Both the position numbers and the translations under genes were made by a program. Shown piece by piece: positions 26,213-35,820 of a stretch of DNA of 64,000 bases. Each line of letters starts with the position of its first letter. Position 1 is the first letter of the stretch. Origin of the DNA: an uncultured Lachnospiraceae bacterium (lineage in GTDB: Bacteria > Bacillota > Clostridia > Lachnospirales > Lachnospiraceae); NCBI GenBank assembly GCA_910577275.1, contig CAJTMW010000018.1:20890-84889 (forward strand), in the 5' to 3' direction. The notes below the pieces were generated by a model. It was not told where the DNA came from. It saw only the letters and a program-made list of their open reading frames with translations, and ran no database searches.

Positions 26213-28156
26213 ATGAAAGTAAAAAGATTTTTATTTGGGGGATATAAAGCGGGCGCGGAGCCTGCTGCGGACGTATCGGGCGGCGAAAGCGCTGAGGGCG
26301 TATCGGGCGGCGAAGGCAGGAATGCGGAGATGCCCGGCATGCGGACGGGGGAAACAGATGTGTTGACCGTAAGAGTCAGCGCCGACGCCCGCTACACGGA
26401 CGCCGCCGGTTTTGGCTTTATAGACGAGAAAACCAGAAGGGAGCAGGAGCGGTTGCAGCTCCCGGAACTGAATTCCGGTTTTGAGCCTGTCTGGTGGTAT
26501 CAGGACGAGGAGCTTACGGAGATTTCACAGGGGGAATGGGGGTGTATGCTCGCCCCTGCTTCCGTAGCTTCGGAGTGGGAGGAGAGCGGGAGAGCGCTTC
26601 CTCTCCAATTTAAGGCGGACATGGGAGAGGAAGGCAGCTACCGGCTGACGGCGGAAATCTGCAATCCGAATCCCCATCCGGTCTCGGTTATTTTCTTTGC
26701 CGGAAGAAGGCATCTTGTGTGGAAAGGGGAGCTTGCCCCGGGGGAAAAGAGGAGCCTTGACGCTTTCATCCACGTGTGCGCCATTGTGCCGAGAGGAAAG
26801 ACGGAAAGCTACGGGGACACTACGGTGGATATTGCATTGATTGGCGACGCGGCGCTTGCCTCCCTTTCCATAAAGCGGGAGATGCGCCCGGTTGTCTATA
26901 TTGCCGGGGACTCCACAGTGACGGACCAGAGCGCGGAGTACCCTTACGCGCCCGGCACCAGCTACAGCGGCTGGGGGCAGATGCTTGCTTACTTTCTGCC
27001 GGGAAGGGCGGCGGTGAGCAACCATGCCCATTCCGGGCTTACCACAGAGAGCTTCCGCCAGGAGGGGCATTACGCCATTGTGGAGGAAAGGCTGAAAGCG
27101 GGGGATTACGTGCTGATTCAGTTCGCCCACAATGACCAGAAGCTTCCCCATCTGCTGGCAAAGGGCGGCTATCGGGACAACCTGATTCGTTATATAAAGG
27201 AAGTGCGCGAAAAGGGAGCCGTTCCCGTGCTGCTCACGCCGATTGCGCGGAACAGCTGGAAGGGAGCGGACGGCAGTTATCTGGATTTCCTTGAAGAATA
27301 TGCACAGACGGTGCTTGCCACAGGGGAGGAGTTTCAGGTTCCCGTAATCGATTTACATAAGGAAAGCATGGAGTTCATCTTAAGGACAGGGCTTGAGGCG
27401 GCGAAAGCGTGGTTCTACCCGGCGGACTATACCCACAGCAATGATTTCGGGGCGTTCCGGGCGGCAAAGGTAGTGGCGGACGGACTGAAAGAAATCTGCC
27501 CCGAGCTGTTCGGGGAGAGGGCGGCAGGCGGAGATGCGGGCGCAGAGAAGGCAGCCACAGCGGCAGCCGACGGAGCAGACGCAAATACAGGCGCAGGCTA
27601 CTGTGAGAAGGACGACTGCTGGCAGCCGGAGGGAAGCCTTGTTCTTCCGGTCTGCCCGGAACGGATGAAGGAAAAGAAAAATCCTCTGGATGAGGGGGAG
27701 CTTCTCTCGGATATTGAAAGGCCGGAGGATGAGATAACCAGAGCGGAAGCGCTTCCCATGCTGATACAGGCGCTGAAGTTTTTCCCCACCAATGTGTATA
27801 ATGATATGTACAGCGATGTCATCGGCCATGAATGGTATGCGGGAGCGGTGGAATGCGCATGGCAGAACGGCATTATCCCTGCGGAAATGACAAAGGGAGG
27901 ACGGTATCAGCCCGATAAGGCGCTTTTGCTGGAAGAGCTTCTGGCTATGGCAATGAACGGTTTTAGGGGAAGAAAGCAGATAGCTGCGGAAAGTCAGGGC
28001 GATAAGGAGCCGGAGCTGGCGGAAAAGGCGGCGCCATGGGCGAAGAAAGCCATTCTGGAGGCTCTTAGCCTTTCGGTGGTTCCCGGGGATGACAATCCGA
28101 AGCGGACAGTAAAAAGAGGCGAGGCGGCGGATATGATACGGCATCTTGCGCTGTAA
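26213..28156 (+). CDS. SGNH (rhamnogalacturonan-type) acetylesterase with SLH-like C-terminus
   Basis: The 647-residue protein has an N-terminal beta-rich accessory region to about 215 and an SGNH hydrolase domain at about 225-420. Block I is AGDST near residue 230, then HSG, the asparagine motif AHNDQK, and the catalytic D-x-x-H in ADYTHSND near 404. These are the features of rhamnogalacturonan acetylesterases. After an Ala-rich linker, residues from about 500 resemble S-layer homology repeats (ITRAEALPMLIQ, WYAGAVECAWQNGII, VKRGEAADMIRHL). No signal peptide is present, so a cell-wall role for the SLH part is doubtful. A 15-bp direct repeat at 26273 and 26300 gives a Gly/Ser/Glu-rich N-terminus. 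Confidence 0.82.
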   Translation: MKVKRFLFGGYKAGAEPAADVSGGESAEGVSGGEGRNAEMPGMRTGETDVLTVRVSADARYTDAAGFGFIDEKTRREQERLQLPELNSGFEPVWWYQDEELTEISQGEWGCMLAPASVASEWEESGRALPLQFKADMGEEGSYRLTAEICNPNPHPVSVIFFAGRRHLVWKGELAPGEKRSLDAFIHVCAIVPRGKTESYGDTTVDIALIGDAALASLSIKREMRPVVYIAGDSTVTDQSAEYPYAPGTSYSGWGQMLAYFLPGRAAVSNHAHSGLTTESFRQEGHYAIVEERLKAGDYVLIQFAHNDQKLPHLLAKGGYRDNLIRYIKEVREKGAVPVLLTPIARNSWKGADGSYLDFLEEYAQTVLATGEEFQVPVIDLHKESMEFILRTGLEAAKAWFYPADYTHSNDFGAFRAAKVVADGLKEICPELFGERAAGGDAGAEKAATAAADGADANTGAGYCEKDDCWQPEGSLVLPVCPERMKEKKNPLDEGELLSDIERPEDEITRAEALPMLIQALKFFPTNVYNDMYSDVIGHEWYAGAVECAWQNGIIPAEMTKGGRYQPDKALLLEELLAMAMNGFRGRKQIAAESQGDKEPELAEKAAPWAKKAILEALSLSVVPGDDNPKRTVKRGEAADMIRHLAL

Positions 28157-28184
28157 CCGTTTGCGGAAGAAAGGTATAAAAAGT

Positions 28185-30491
28185 ATGAGCGTGAAACAGT
28201 TGACGGAAGGGCTTCGAAACCCTTCCGGGGAATTCAGCCCCGTTCCTTTCTGGTTTTTCAACGATAAGCCGGATAAGGACAGGATAAAAGAGCAGCTTGC
28301 GGACTATGTGGAAAAGGGCGTGAACGGTCTGGTGCTGCATCCCCGAATCGGGATTCCCGGGGAAATTCCTTATTTATCGGACGCCTATTTTCAGGTGGTT
28401 AAATATGTGGTGGAGACGGCAGCGGAGCTTCATATGAAGGTGGTTCTCTATGACGAGGGCATGTATCCGTCGGGCTCGGCTCACGGAATGGTGGCGGCGG
28501 CAAACCCGGAATTTGCGGCAAGAGGAATCACCATAACCGGCGAGCCGGGAGAGGACAGAGTACTGACAGAGCTTCCGGGCGGCAGATATCTGGTTTTGAG
28601 GAAAACCGGCGGAACCATAAGGGGAATCCATTTCGGTGAGGACGACGGGGAGGACGGTGCGCCGGCTGCCGCGGATATTTTAAATCCCGAAGCGGTGAAA
28701 CTTTTTATTCGTCTTACCCATGACCGGTATTATGAGGAATTAAAAGCGTATTTCGGAAATACGATAATCGGCTTTTTTACCGACGAGCCCTGCGCCCTTG
28801 GAAGGAACGCGGAGGGCTTTCGGGAATGGGCGGAAGGCATGGAGCGGGAGATAGCGGAGGCCGGAGGAAGGCTTTCGGACCTGGAGGGCCTGTTTACCGG
28901 GGAGGAAAATGTCACTACCGGTATTTATCGGAAGCTGATTAAGAAGCATCTGCGGGAAAACTTTTACAAAGCGCTGCACGACTGGTGCGAAGACCACGGT
29001 ATCTGGCTGATGGGGCATCCGGCGGAGAGCGATGATGTGGAGGAGGAGCTTTACTTCCACGTGCCGGGGCAGGATTTGATTATGCGGAGAGTATCGCCCG
29101 AGAGCGGCGGTCTGCTGGAATCTGACAGCGTGCAGGCCAAGCTGGCGGCGGACATTGCAAGGCATCTTGGACGGCGGAGAAATTCCAACGAATGCTTCGG
29201 TGTGTGCTGCCGGGAGCAGATTCCCTGGTATTTTACGGGAAAGGATATGAAGTGGTATCTGAACTGGATGGGGATTCGGGGCGTGAACCTTTTTATTCCT
29301 CATGCCTTTTATTACAGTGTGGAGGGAAAGCGGAAGGAGGAGCGTCCTCCCGACGTGGGGCCGAACAACATCTGGTGGAAGCATTACAGGCAGTTTTCCG
29401 ACTATATGAAGCGGATTTCCTATCTGATGACGGATTCGGTAAACGGGGCAAGGGTTGCGGTTCTTTGTGACAACAACCGGATTCCTTACCGGGAGATTGC
29501 CTGTTTTTATGAAAATCAAATCGAGTTTAACTATCTTCCGGCAGCGCTTTTGAAAAAATGCCGGAGGGAGACGTCCGTTTGTGCGGGATTAGGGGAAACG
29601 CAGCCGGAGACTGCCTTGCCGGGAGATGCTGTTTTGCCGGGTGACGCTGCTTCACCGGCAAGGAATGTTCTGTGTATTGAGGGATACCGCTACGAGGCGG
29701 TGCTGAATGTGCTTGGGGAGGAGTATGACAGTCAGCTTTGCGGCGCGGCGGTTTACCATAAGGCGGAGGAGCTTTTGACAGAGGGCTTCCGGGCGGTTCA
29801 TACGGCGCAGCCGTGCCCTTCCCTGCGCACGGCGCACATATATAAGGAAGAAACGGAAATACTTTTGCTCTCCAACGAGGGGGACGAGAGTATACGAACA
29901 AAATTACAGCTTCCCGGCGACAGGGGGATTGTCTTTTATGATTTGTGGAAAAACAGATTCTATTCCCCTGACGTTGCCTGTGGGGAGGGCGGGAAAAGCC
30001 TGGAAATCGAGTTGACGCCTTGCGAGATGACGGCGGTTATTTTTGACGGCGGGGAAGATGCGGGAGAGATGAAATCAGGAAGAGAACCGGAGAAGCTGAC
30101 ATCTGCAGGGAGCATGGCAGATGACGGCGGCAAGGGGAAAGGGGCGGAAAGCCCGGAGCTTGCCGGGAAACGCCGCGGCGAGGCGCCCGACTGGAGCGGA
30201 CTGTTTATCAGGGAGAGCAAAAAAGACAATCAGGCGGTTTATTCTTACTCTTACTATAAGGAGAATGTAACCAGCAATGAGATATTTGAGGTGGACGGAG
30301 AGGAGATGGCGGAGTGCTATTGTAATGAAAGCTTTGCCGGAGTCAGCTTTTTTGCGCCCCATCGGTTCGAAATCGGTTCTTTTCTTAAAGAGGGCGAAAA
30401 TGAAATCAAACTGGTATTTACGGGAAACGCTGCGAATAAATATGATAATGCAGGGCTTTTCTATGGTCTCAGGAGGGAGGAAGGAAAATGA
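28185..30491 (+). CDS. GH106-like glycosidase (putative alpha-L-rhamnosidase type)
   Basis: The 768-residue protein opens with patterns known from GH106-related enzymes: PVPFWFFND, GVNGLVLHPRIGI, and VVLYDEGMYPSGSAHG, then a TIM-barrel body. The C-terminal 100 residues look like a galactose-binding-type sandwich (FEIGSFLKEGENEIKLVFTG). A low-complexity Gly/Glu/Lys-rich insert lies near 640-670. The family removes rhamnose or related sugars; the substrate here is inferred from neighbours. The ATG at 28185 is chosen over one 13 codons upstream that overlaps the previous gene. No signal peptide is visible. Its stop overlaps the next start (ATGA). Confidence 0.7.
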   Translation: MSVKQLTEGLRNPSGEFSPVPFWFFNDKPDKDRIKEQLADYVEKGVNGLVLHPRIGIPGEIPYLSDAYFQVVKYVVETAAELHMKVVLYDEGMYPSGSAHGMVAAANPEFAARGITITGEPGEDRVLTELPGGRYLVLRKTGGTIRGIHFGEDDGEDGAPAAADILNPEAVKLFIRLTHDRYYEELKAYFGNTIIGFFTDEPCALGRNAEGFREWAEGMEREIAEAGGRLSDLEGLFTGEENVTTGIYRKLIKKHLRENFYKALHDWCEDHGIWLMGHPAESDDVEEELYFHVPGQDLIMRRVSPESGGLLESDSVQAKLAADIARHLGRRRNSNECFGVCCREQIPWYFTGKDMKWYLNWMGIRGVNLFIPHAFYYSVEGKRKEERPPDVGPNNIWWKHYRQFSDYMKRISYLMTDSVNGARVAVLCDNNRIPYREIACFYENQIEFNYLPAALLKKCRRETSVCAGLGETQPETALPGDAVLPGDAASPARNVLCIEGYRYEAVLNVLGEEYDSQLCGAAVYHKAEELLTEGFRAVHTAQPCPSLRTAHIYKEETEILLLSNEGDESIRTKLQLPGDRGIVFYDLWKNRFYSPDVACGEGGKSLEIELTPCEMTAVIFDGGEDAGEMKSGREPEKLTSAGSMADDGGKGKGAESPELAGKRRGEAPDWSGLFIRESKKDNQAVYSYSYYKENVTSNEIFEVDGEEMAECYCNESFAGVSFFAPHRFEIGSFLKEGENEIKLVFTGNAANKYDNAGLFYGLRREEGK

Positions 30492-31306
30492 AAATCGGAG
30501 TCAGAGGACATGATTACGGCCGCCACGGCGTTGCGGAGTATGCCGCGCTTTTACACGGCGAGGGGTACGATACGGTTCAGCTTGCAGTACCGAAGGCGAT
30601 TACGGGAGTGAACAGCTTTGATGAGATTACGCCCGCTCTGCTCGACGAAATCCGTGCGGAATTTGAAAAGCAGAAGGTGGAAATCGGCGTATTCAGCTGT
30701 TATATGGATTTGTCAAATCCTGATGACGAAGCAAGGAGGAAAGCGGTTGAGACCTTTTGTAGGGGACTTTCTTATGCCAAATCGGCCGGGGCGAAAATGA
30801 CAGGAACGGAAACCTCCTACGAGCATTTGGGGCCTTTGGAAAAGCAGCGCCGTTTTCTTTATATGATGGACAGCTTAAAGAGGATTACGGAGGAGGCGGA
30901 GCGGCTTTCTGTGCAAATCGGTCTTGAGCCTGTGGCGTTCCATCCGCTGGAGGATATGGAAACGGCTGTGGAGGTTTTGGAGGAGATTGGGAGTAAGCGG
31001 CTGCAGCTTATTTTTGACCCGGCAAACCTTCTGCAGCGCCCGGAGGAGGTACGGCAGGAGGCATACTGGAAGCGCTGCCTTGCCCTTGGCGGGGAGCGGA
31101 TAGCAGCGCTGCATATCAAGGACTTTCGGATGACTTCGGAGGGAGAGCGCAGAGGCTGCGCTTTAGGCAGCGGGCTTATGGAGCTTGCCCCCTTCCACGA
31201 GTGGGTGAAGGGAAAGCAGGAGCTTGCGGTTATCCGGGACGAGTTGGATTTGGCCTTTGCGCGGGAGGATATCGCCTATCTGCAGCGGATGAAGGCGCAG
31301 GGCTGA
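30488..31306 (+). CDS. Sugar phosphate isomerase/epimerase family protein
   Basis: The 272-residue TIM-barrel protein of the xylose-isomerase-like group carries the expected acidic and histidine positions for a metal site (GLEPVAFHP, LIFDPANLL, ALHIKDFR). It should isomerise or epimerise a sugar or sugar acid in the cytoplasm. It overlaps the upstream glycosidase by 4 bp and is the last gene of the pectin locus. The exact sugar cannot be told. Confidence 0.85.
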   Translation: MKIGVRGHDYGRHGVAEYAALLHGEGYDTVQLAVPKAITGVNSFDEITPALLDEIRAEFEKQKVEIGVFSCYMDLSNPDDEARRKAVETFCRGLSYAKSAGAKMTGTETSYEHLGPLEKQRRFLYMMDSLKRITEEAERLSVQIGLEPVAFHPLEDMETAVEVLEEIGSKRLQLIFDPANLLQRPEEVRQEAYWKRCLALGGERIAALHIKDFRMTSEGERRGCALGSGLMELAPFHEWVKGKQELAVIRDELDLAFAREDIAYLQRMKAQG

Positions 31307-31454
31307 CAGGGCAAAATCGGGGATAGCTTAAAGCATTTTCGGGCAGAAAACGGAAATACCGGAAAGAATTTTTGCAGACGTCGGAGGAAATTGACAAAAA
31401 GAATATGAAAAAGACAATTTTTTAAATATTTTTTCAAATATTTCCACAAAAATC

Positions 31455-31483
31455 TGTTAATTGTGAAGAATATGTTGTATAAT
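31455..31483 (+). promoter_or_regulatory. Possible promoter for glgCD
   Basis: A perfect TATAAT (31478-31483) lies 35 bp before glgC with a poor -35 (TGTTAA) at 17 bp. A TTGACA at 31391 in the same A/T-rich stretch is an alternative with a weaker -10. The 211-bp gap holds no gene. Confidence 0.45.
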
Positions 31484-31517
31484 TTCTACATGAGATTTTA
31501 AATAGGAGGGTAGTATT

Positions 31518-32726
31518 ATGGCAAAAGAAATGATTGCAATGCTTCTTGCCGGCGGACAGGGTTCCCGTTTGTATGCGCTGACAGAAAAGCTTGCAAAACC
31601 GGCAGTTCCATTTGGCGGAAAATATCGTATCATCGACTTTCCGCTGTCAAACTGCGTCAATTCAGGAATTGACACAGTGGGGATTTTGACTCAGTATCAG
31701 CCGCTCGTTCTGAATGAATATATTGGAAATGGCCTGCCCTGGGATTTAGACCGCCTTTACGGAGGCGTTCATGTTCTTCCGCCCTACCAGAAGGCAAGCG
31801 GCTCTGACTGGTATAAGGGAACGGCAAATGCGATTTATCAGAATATTTCCTTTATCGAGCGTTATGACCCGCAGTACGTTATCATCCTTTCCGGCGACCA
31901 GATTTGCAAACAGGATTACAGCGATTTCCTGAAATTCCATAAGGAAAAGAACGCGGAGTTTTCCGTGGCCGTTATGGAGGTTCCATGGGACGAGGCTTCC
32001 CGCTTCGGCCTGATGGTTGCGGATGAAAACGACAAGATTACGGAATTCCAGGAGAAGCCCAAACAGCCCAAGTCCAACCTTGCTTCCATGGGTATCTACA
32101 TATTTAACTGGGATATTTTGAAACAGTATCTGGAAGAGGACGAGGCCGACCCCAATTCCGAGAATGACTTCGGCAACAACATTATCCCCAATCTTCTCCG
32201 GGATAAGAGAAATATGTACGCTTACCATTTCAACGGTTACTGGAAGGACGTCGGAACGATTTCCTCCCTCTGGGAAGCCAATATGGAAGTTCTTGACCCT
32301 GAGCACAGCGGAATCAACCTGTTCGACGACGGCTGGAAGATTTACAGCCGTAACAGCGGCATGACCGGACATAAAATCAGCGCGGGCGCCGTTGTTGAGG
32401 ACTCCATGATTACCGACGGATGCCGGGTAAAGGGCACAGTAAAGCATTCCATTTTGTTCTCAGGCGTGAGAGTGGAAAAGGGAGCCGTGATTGAAGATGC
32501 GGTTGTGATGGGCGGCACGGTTGTAAAGGCCGGCGCCGTTGTGAAGCACTGTATCGTGGCTGAAAACGTGGTGGTCGGCGAGAACGCGGTGGTCGGCGCA
32601 ATGCCTTCCGGCGAGGAAAAGGATGTTGCCACCGTCGGTTCCGGTGTTGTCATTGGCGACAATGCGAAGATTGGCCCGAAAGCCATGGTAAGAGAAAATG
32701 TGAAGGGTGGTGAAGAAGTATGGTAA
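31518..32726 (+). CDS. glgC: Glucose-1-phosphate adenylyltransferase
   Basis: The 402-residue enzyme makes ADP-glucose from glucose-1-phosphate and ATP, the first committed step of bacterial glycogen synthesis. The nucleotide-binding loop [14 protein letters not shown] lies at 9-22, with [19 protein letters not shown] next and a C-terminal left-handed beta-helix of hexapeptide repeats from about 290 ([18 protein letters not shown]). Length is usual. It overlaps glgD by 7 bp. The start follows AGGAGGG. Confidence 0.97.
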   Translation: MAKEMIAMLLAGGQGSRLYALTEKLAKPAVPFGGKYRIIDFPLSNCVNSGIDTVGILTQYQPLVLNEYIGNGLPWDLDRLYGGVHVLPPYQKASGSDWYKGTANAIYQNISFIERYDPQYVIILSGDQICKQDYSDFLKFHKEKNAEFSVAVMEVPWDEASRFGLMVADENDKITEFQEKPKQPKSNLASMGIYIFNWDILKQYLEEDEADPNSENDFGNNIIPNLLRDKRNMYAYHFNGYWKDVGTISSLWEANMEVLDPEHSGINLFDDGWKIYSRNSGMTGHKISAGAVVEDSMITDGCRVKGTVKHSILFSGVRVEKGAVIEDAVVMGGTVVKAGAVVKHCIVAENVVVGENAVVGAMPSGEEKDVATVGSGVVIGDNAKIGPKAMVRENVKGGEEVW

Positions 32727-33862
32727 ACTCAAATACAAATGCACTGGGAATTATTTTCCCGAACAGTTATGACGCGCTTGTCCCCGAACTGGTGAATGTG
32801 CGTTTGATGGCATCCATTCCTTTTGCCAGCCGTTACCGTCTGATTGACTTTATTTTATCCAGCATGACCCATTGTGATATCAACAATGTATCCATCATGG
32901 TAAACAACAACTATCATTCCCTGATGGACCATCTGGATTCCGGCCGTGAGTGGGACCTGGTTCGTAAAAACGGCGGTCTGAATATTTTCCCTCCTTTTGC
33001 GGAAAAGGGAGCGAAGCCTTACACCGGGCGCGTAGGCGCACTGGCAAGTATTCTGGACTTCTTAAGGGACCAGAAGGAAAAATATGTGGTGATTACAGAC
33101 ACCAATGTTGTTGTCAATATTGACTTTAAGGATATGATTCAGTCTCATATTGACAGCGGTGCGGATGTAACCATTGCCTACAATCAGCAGGAGATTCCCG
33201 AAAGCCTGCGCCAGTCCACGGGTATCGACAAGGGATATTACTATGCCTTTGATATTGAGGACGGAAGAATCACAAAGATTTACGTGAATTCCAGAGCGGA
33301 GGGCGTTCAGAACTTCTCCATGAATATGTTTGTGGTTGACAGGGAGCTGTTAATCGAACTGATTGACACCGCCTTTGTAAACGGCGACGAGTTCTTTGAG
33401 CGCGACGTGCTGATGCCTCAGCTTAACAAATTAAATATCCACGCTTATAAATATGAAGGCTATCTGGCCCGTATCTGCGACATGAAGAGCTACTTCGACG
33501 AAAACATGAAGCTTCTTGACGATTACAATCTGGACGCGCTGTTTGAGGGCTCTCCTATTTATACCAAGATTCACGACGACAACCCCACCAGATACATAGA
33601 AGGCGCAAAGGTTCAGAACGTAATGACCGCCGATGGCTGCGTCATCGAGGGCGAAGTGGAGAACAGTATTTTGTTCCGTGGCGTTAAGATTGCCAGGGGC
33701 GCAAAGGTAAAGAACTGTATTCTGATGCAGGGCACAGTGGTAGAGTCGGGTGTGGACGCCGAATATCTGATTATGGATAAGAACGTTACAATAACAGCCG
33801 GCAAGGAAATCAAGGGAACGAGCACTTTCCCGGTTTATATAGGGAAGTTCCAGAAGGTTTAA
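32720..33862 (+). CDS. glgD: GlgD, regulatory partner of ADP-glucose pyrophosphorylase
   Basis: The 380-residue paralogue of GlgC lacks the glycine-rich nucleotide loop: the N-terminus reads [18 protein letters not shown]. It keeps the fold ([14 protein letters not shown] and the C-terminal hexapeptide repeats). In Firmicutes GlgD joins GlgC to raise activity and has little activity alone. The ATG overlaps the end of glgC, which implies coupled translation and a fixed subunit ratio. A terminator follows. Confidence 0.95.
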   Translation: MVNSNTNALGIIFPNSYDALVPELVNVRLMASIPFASRYRLIDFILSSMTHCDINNVSIMVNNNYHSLMDHLDSGREWDLVRKNGGLNIFPPFAEKGAKPYTGRVGALASILDFLRDQKEKYVVITDTNVVVNIDFKDMIQSHIDSGADVTIAYNQQEIPESLRQSTGIDKGYYYAFDIEDGRITKIYVNSRAEGVQNFSMNMFVVDRELLIELIDTAFVNGDEFFERDVLMPQLNKLNIHAYKYEGYLARICDMKSYFDENMKLLDDYNLDALFEGSPIYTKIHDDNPTRYIEGAKVQNVMTADGCVIEGEVENSILFRGVKIARGAKVKNCILMQGTVVESGVDAEYLIMDKNVTITAGKEIKGTSTFPVYIGKFQKV

Positions 33863-33890
33863 GGCAGATAAGGTTAAATAAAGGATTTGA

Positions 33891-33926
33891 GAAAAGGGAA
33901 GGGATAGAAACTTCCCTTTTCTTTTT
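33891..33926 (+). terminator. Intrinsic terminator after glgD
   Basis: GAAAAGGGAAG (33891-33901) pairs with CTTCCCTTTTC (33911-33921) and CTTTTT follows. The next 250 bp to the repeat at 34178 are A/T-rich and show no gene that I can support. Confidence 0.8.
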
Positions 33927-34177
33927 GCTAAATAATTTATGTTTTTTCAAACTTGTCATACTGCTTATATGCCAATCGGATACATGCACATTATATCGCA
34001 TATTTTCTTCTCAAATTCCTTTAATCACTGTATATCAATTTCTATCTTTAAATGCAATGGTACAATTCCCGGTATTTCCGCCCGGGCGGCAATACTCACA
34101 GAATTTTCACATACATCCCATAATTTGGACAAATTTTACAGATAAACTAAACAGGTCGGATACCCGTAGCAGGCATC

Positions 34178-34305
34178 CGCCCGGCAGTCGCCAAATGTGG
34201 ATACAAGCAGCCGCCCGGCAGTCGCCAAATGTGGATACAGGCAGCTGCCCGGCAGTCGCCAAATATGCATACAAGCAGCCGCCCGGTTGCTGCCTGCGGG
34301 AATAA
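34178..34305 (+). repeat. Tandem 34-bp repeats, amplified dispersed element (copy C)
   Basis: Three head-to-tail 34-bp units start at 34178, 34212 and 34246, each beginning CGCCCGG or TGCCCGG and carrying GGCAGTCGCCAAAT. A partial fourth unit runs into CTGCGGGAATAAAA. The core and the tail are those of the dispersed element described at 61486, so this is probably that element with its first half amplified. The units are contiguous with no unique spacers. It ends 36 bp before the VTC-domain gene, in the same orientation. Confidence 0.8.
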
Positions 34306-34341
34306 AATGCGAAGGAAATAAAAGCGAAGGGAGGAAAGCAA

Positions 34342-35016
34342 GTGGCAGGCTTTCGGCATGAGTGGAAGATTGAAATTAACGCTATGGACGCCGCTGTCAT
34401 AAGAAGCCGTCTGCGGGCGGTGGCAAAAGAGGATACTCACGGGAGAGGAGGGAAGTATGAGATACGGAGCCTTTATTTTGATAACTTAAAGGATAAGGCG
34501 CTGAGGGAGAAAATTGACGGAGTAAATGCAAGGGAAAAATTCCGTATCCGCTACTATAATAAAGATATTTCTCTTATCAAATTGGAAAAAAAGCGGAAAT
34601 ATAACGGTCTTACAGGAAAGGAAAGCGTTCTGCTGTCTGCGGAGGAAGCGCAGAAAATTGCGGAGGGCGATACTTCTTTCATGGTACATAGCGGGAAAAA
34701 GCTTCTTACAGAGCTGTACAGTAAAATGCAGACACAGGGGCTGGCTCCGAAGACAATTGTGGACTATACAAGGGAGGCTTTTGTGTATCCGGCGGGAAAC
34801 GTCCGCGTGACGCTGGATTACAATATCAGAACCGGGATTGGCGGAACGGATTTTTTAAATCCTGACTGCGTGACAATACCGGCGGGCGATGCAGGAATTA
34901 TTATGGAAGTAAAATGGGACGCTTTTCTGCCGGATATTATCAGGGACGCGGTGCAGCTTCCGGGTCGAAGGGCGGGAGCTTACTCTAAATACGCGGCGTG
35001 CAGGATTTACGGGTGA
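34342..35016 (+). CDS. VTC-domain (polyphosphate polymerase-like) protein
   Basis: The 224-residue protein matches the VTC tunnel domain: FRHEWKIEIN at the N-terminus, YEIRSLYFDN, REKFRIRYYN, IKLEKKRKYNG, and a closing MEVKWDAFLP plus SKYAAC. Basic residues in these strands bind polyphosphate or triphosphate in the family. The start is GTG at 34342 after GGGAGGAAAG. It is the first gene of a set with DUF4956 and CotH genes, a repeated arrangement in Clostridia whose chemistry is not established. Confidence 0.88.
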   Translation: MAGFRHEWKIEINAMDAAVIRSRLRAVAKEDTHGRGGKYEIRSLYFDNLKDKALREKIDGVNAREKFRIRYYNKDISLIKLEKKRKYNGLTGKESVLLSAEEAQKIAEGDTSFMVHSGKKLLTELYSKMQTQGLAPKTIVDYTREAFVYPAGNVRVTLDYNIRTGIGGTDFLNPDCVTIPAGDAGIIMEVKWDAFLPDIIRDAVQLPGRRAGAYSKYAACRIYG

Positions 35017-35137
35017 CGATACGCGGCCGGGGTCGCAGGGCAGGCATAATAAGGCGGTCGGCGTCGGTACGGCGCGGGATATTGCACGGCATGTCAGAAG
35101 ATTGAGGGAAAATAAGAAAGAAAAGGGGTAAATGAGG

Positions 35138-35809
35138 ATGACTTTTAACGATATTTTTAAATCAGGTTTTATGGAAAACGTTTCAAGCGTAAGTGTTTTG
35201 GATATGGCGGTGGCATTGCTTCTGGCCTTCGGGCTGGGAATGTTTATTTTCTTTGTGTATAAAAAGACCTTCTCCGGCGTAATGTATTCTTCCGGCTTTG
35301 GAGTGACGCTTATCGCCCTTACCATGATTACCACTGTGGTGATTCTGGCGGTAACCTCCAATGTGGTGCTGTCTTTGGGCATGGTGGGCGCGTTGTCAAT
35401 CGTGAGGTTCAGAACGGCAATCAAAGAACCTCTGGACATTGCTTTTCTGTTCTGGTCGATTGCCGCAGGAATCGTACTGGCGGCGGGGATGATTCCCCTT
35501 GCCGTATTCGGAAGCCTTTTTATCGGTATTGTCCTTCTGGTTTTCGTCAACAGGAAGCCGCATTTGAATCCGTATATCGTGGTAATCGGCTGTGAAGGGC
35601 ATGAAAGCGAGCGGCAGGCATTGGAGTTTTTGAAAAGCAAGGTGCAGCGATGCGTGGTAAAAAGCAAAACGGCGCAAAAGGGCATGGTGGAGCTGAATCT
35701 GGAAATACGCATGAAGGAAGACAATACGGATTTTATCAATGAACTGGCGGCAATGGACGGCATAAACAGCGCGGTGCTTGTCAGCTACAACGGAGAATAT
35801 ATGGGTTAA
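35138..35809 (+). CDS. DUF4956 membrane protein
   Basis: The 223-residue protein has about four membrane helices between residues 20 and 140 and the DUF4956 pattern (LSLGMVGALSIVRFRTAIKE). A soluble C-terminal domain follows (ALEFLKSKVQRCVVKSKTAQ). The ATG at 35138 is preferred over 35132 because the AAGGGG ribosome site is then 9 bp away instead of 3. It stands between the VTC and CotH genes, 11 bp before the latter. The function is unknown. Confidence 0.85.
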   Translation: MTFNDIFKSGFMENVSSVSVLDMAVALLLAFGLGMFIFFVYKKTFSGVMYSSGFGVTLIALTMITTVVILAVTSNVVLSLGMVGALSIVRFRTAIKEPLDIAFLFWSIAAGIVLAAGMIPLAVFGSLFIGIVLLVFVNRKPHLNPYIVVIGCEGHESERQALEFLKSKVQRCVVKSKTAQKGMVELNLEIRMKEDNTDFINELAAMDGINSAVLVSYNGEYMG

Positions 35810-35820
35810 GGAGGCGGCGC

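Noticed and set aside
32720..33862. Second catalytic glgC
   Set aside because: The glycine-rich nucleotide loop is missing, so it is the GlgD partner.
34178..34279. CRISPR array from three 34-bp repeats
   Set aside because: The units are directly contiguous with no spacers, and no cas gene is present.
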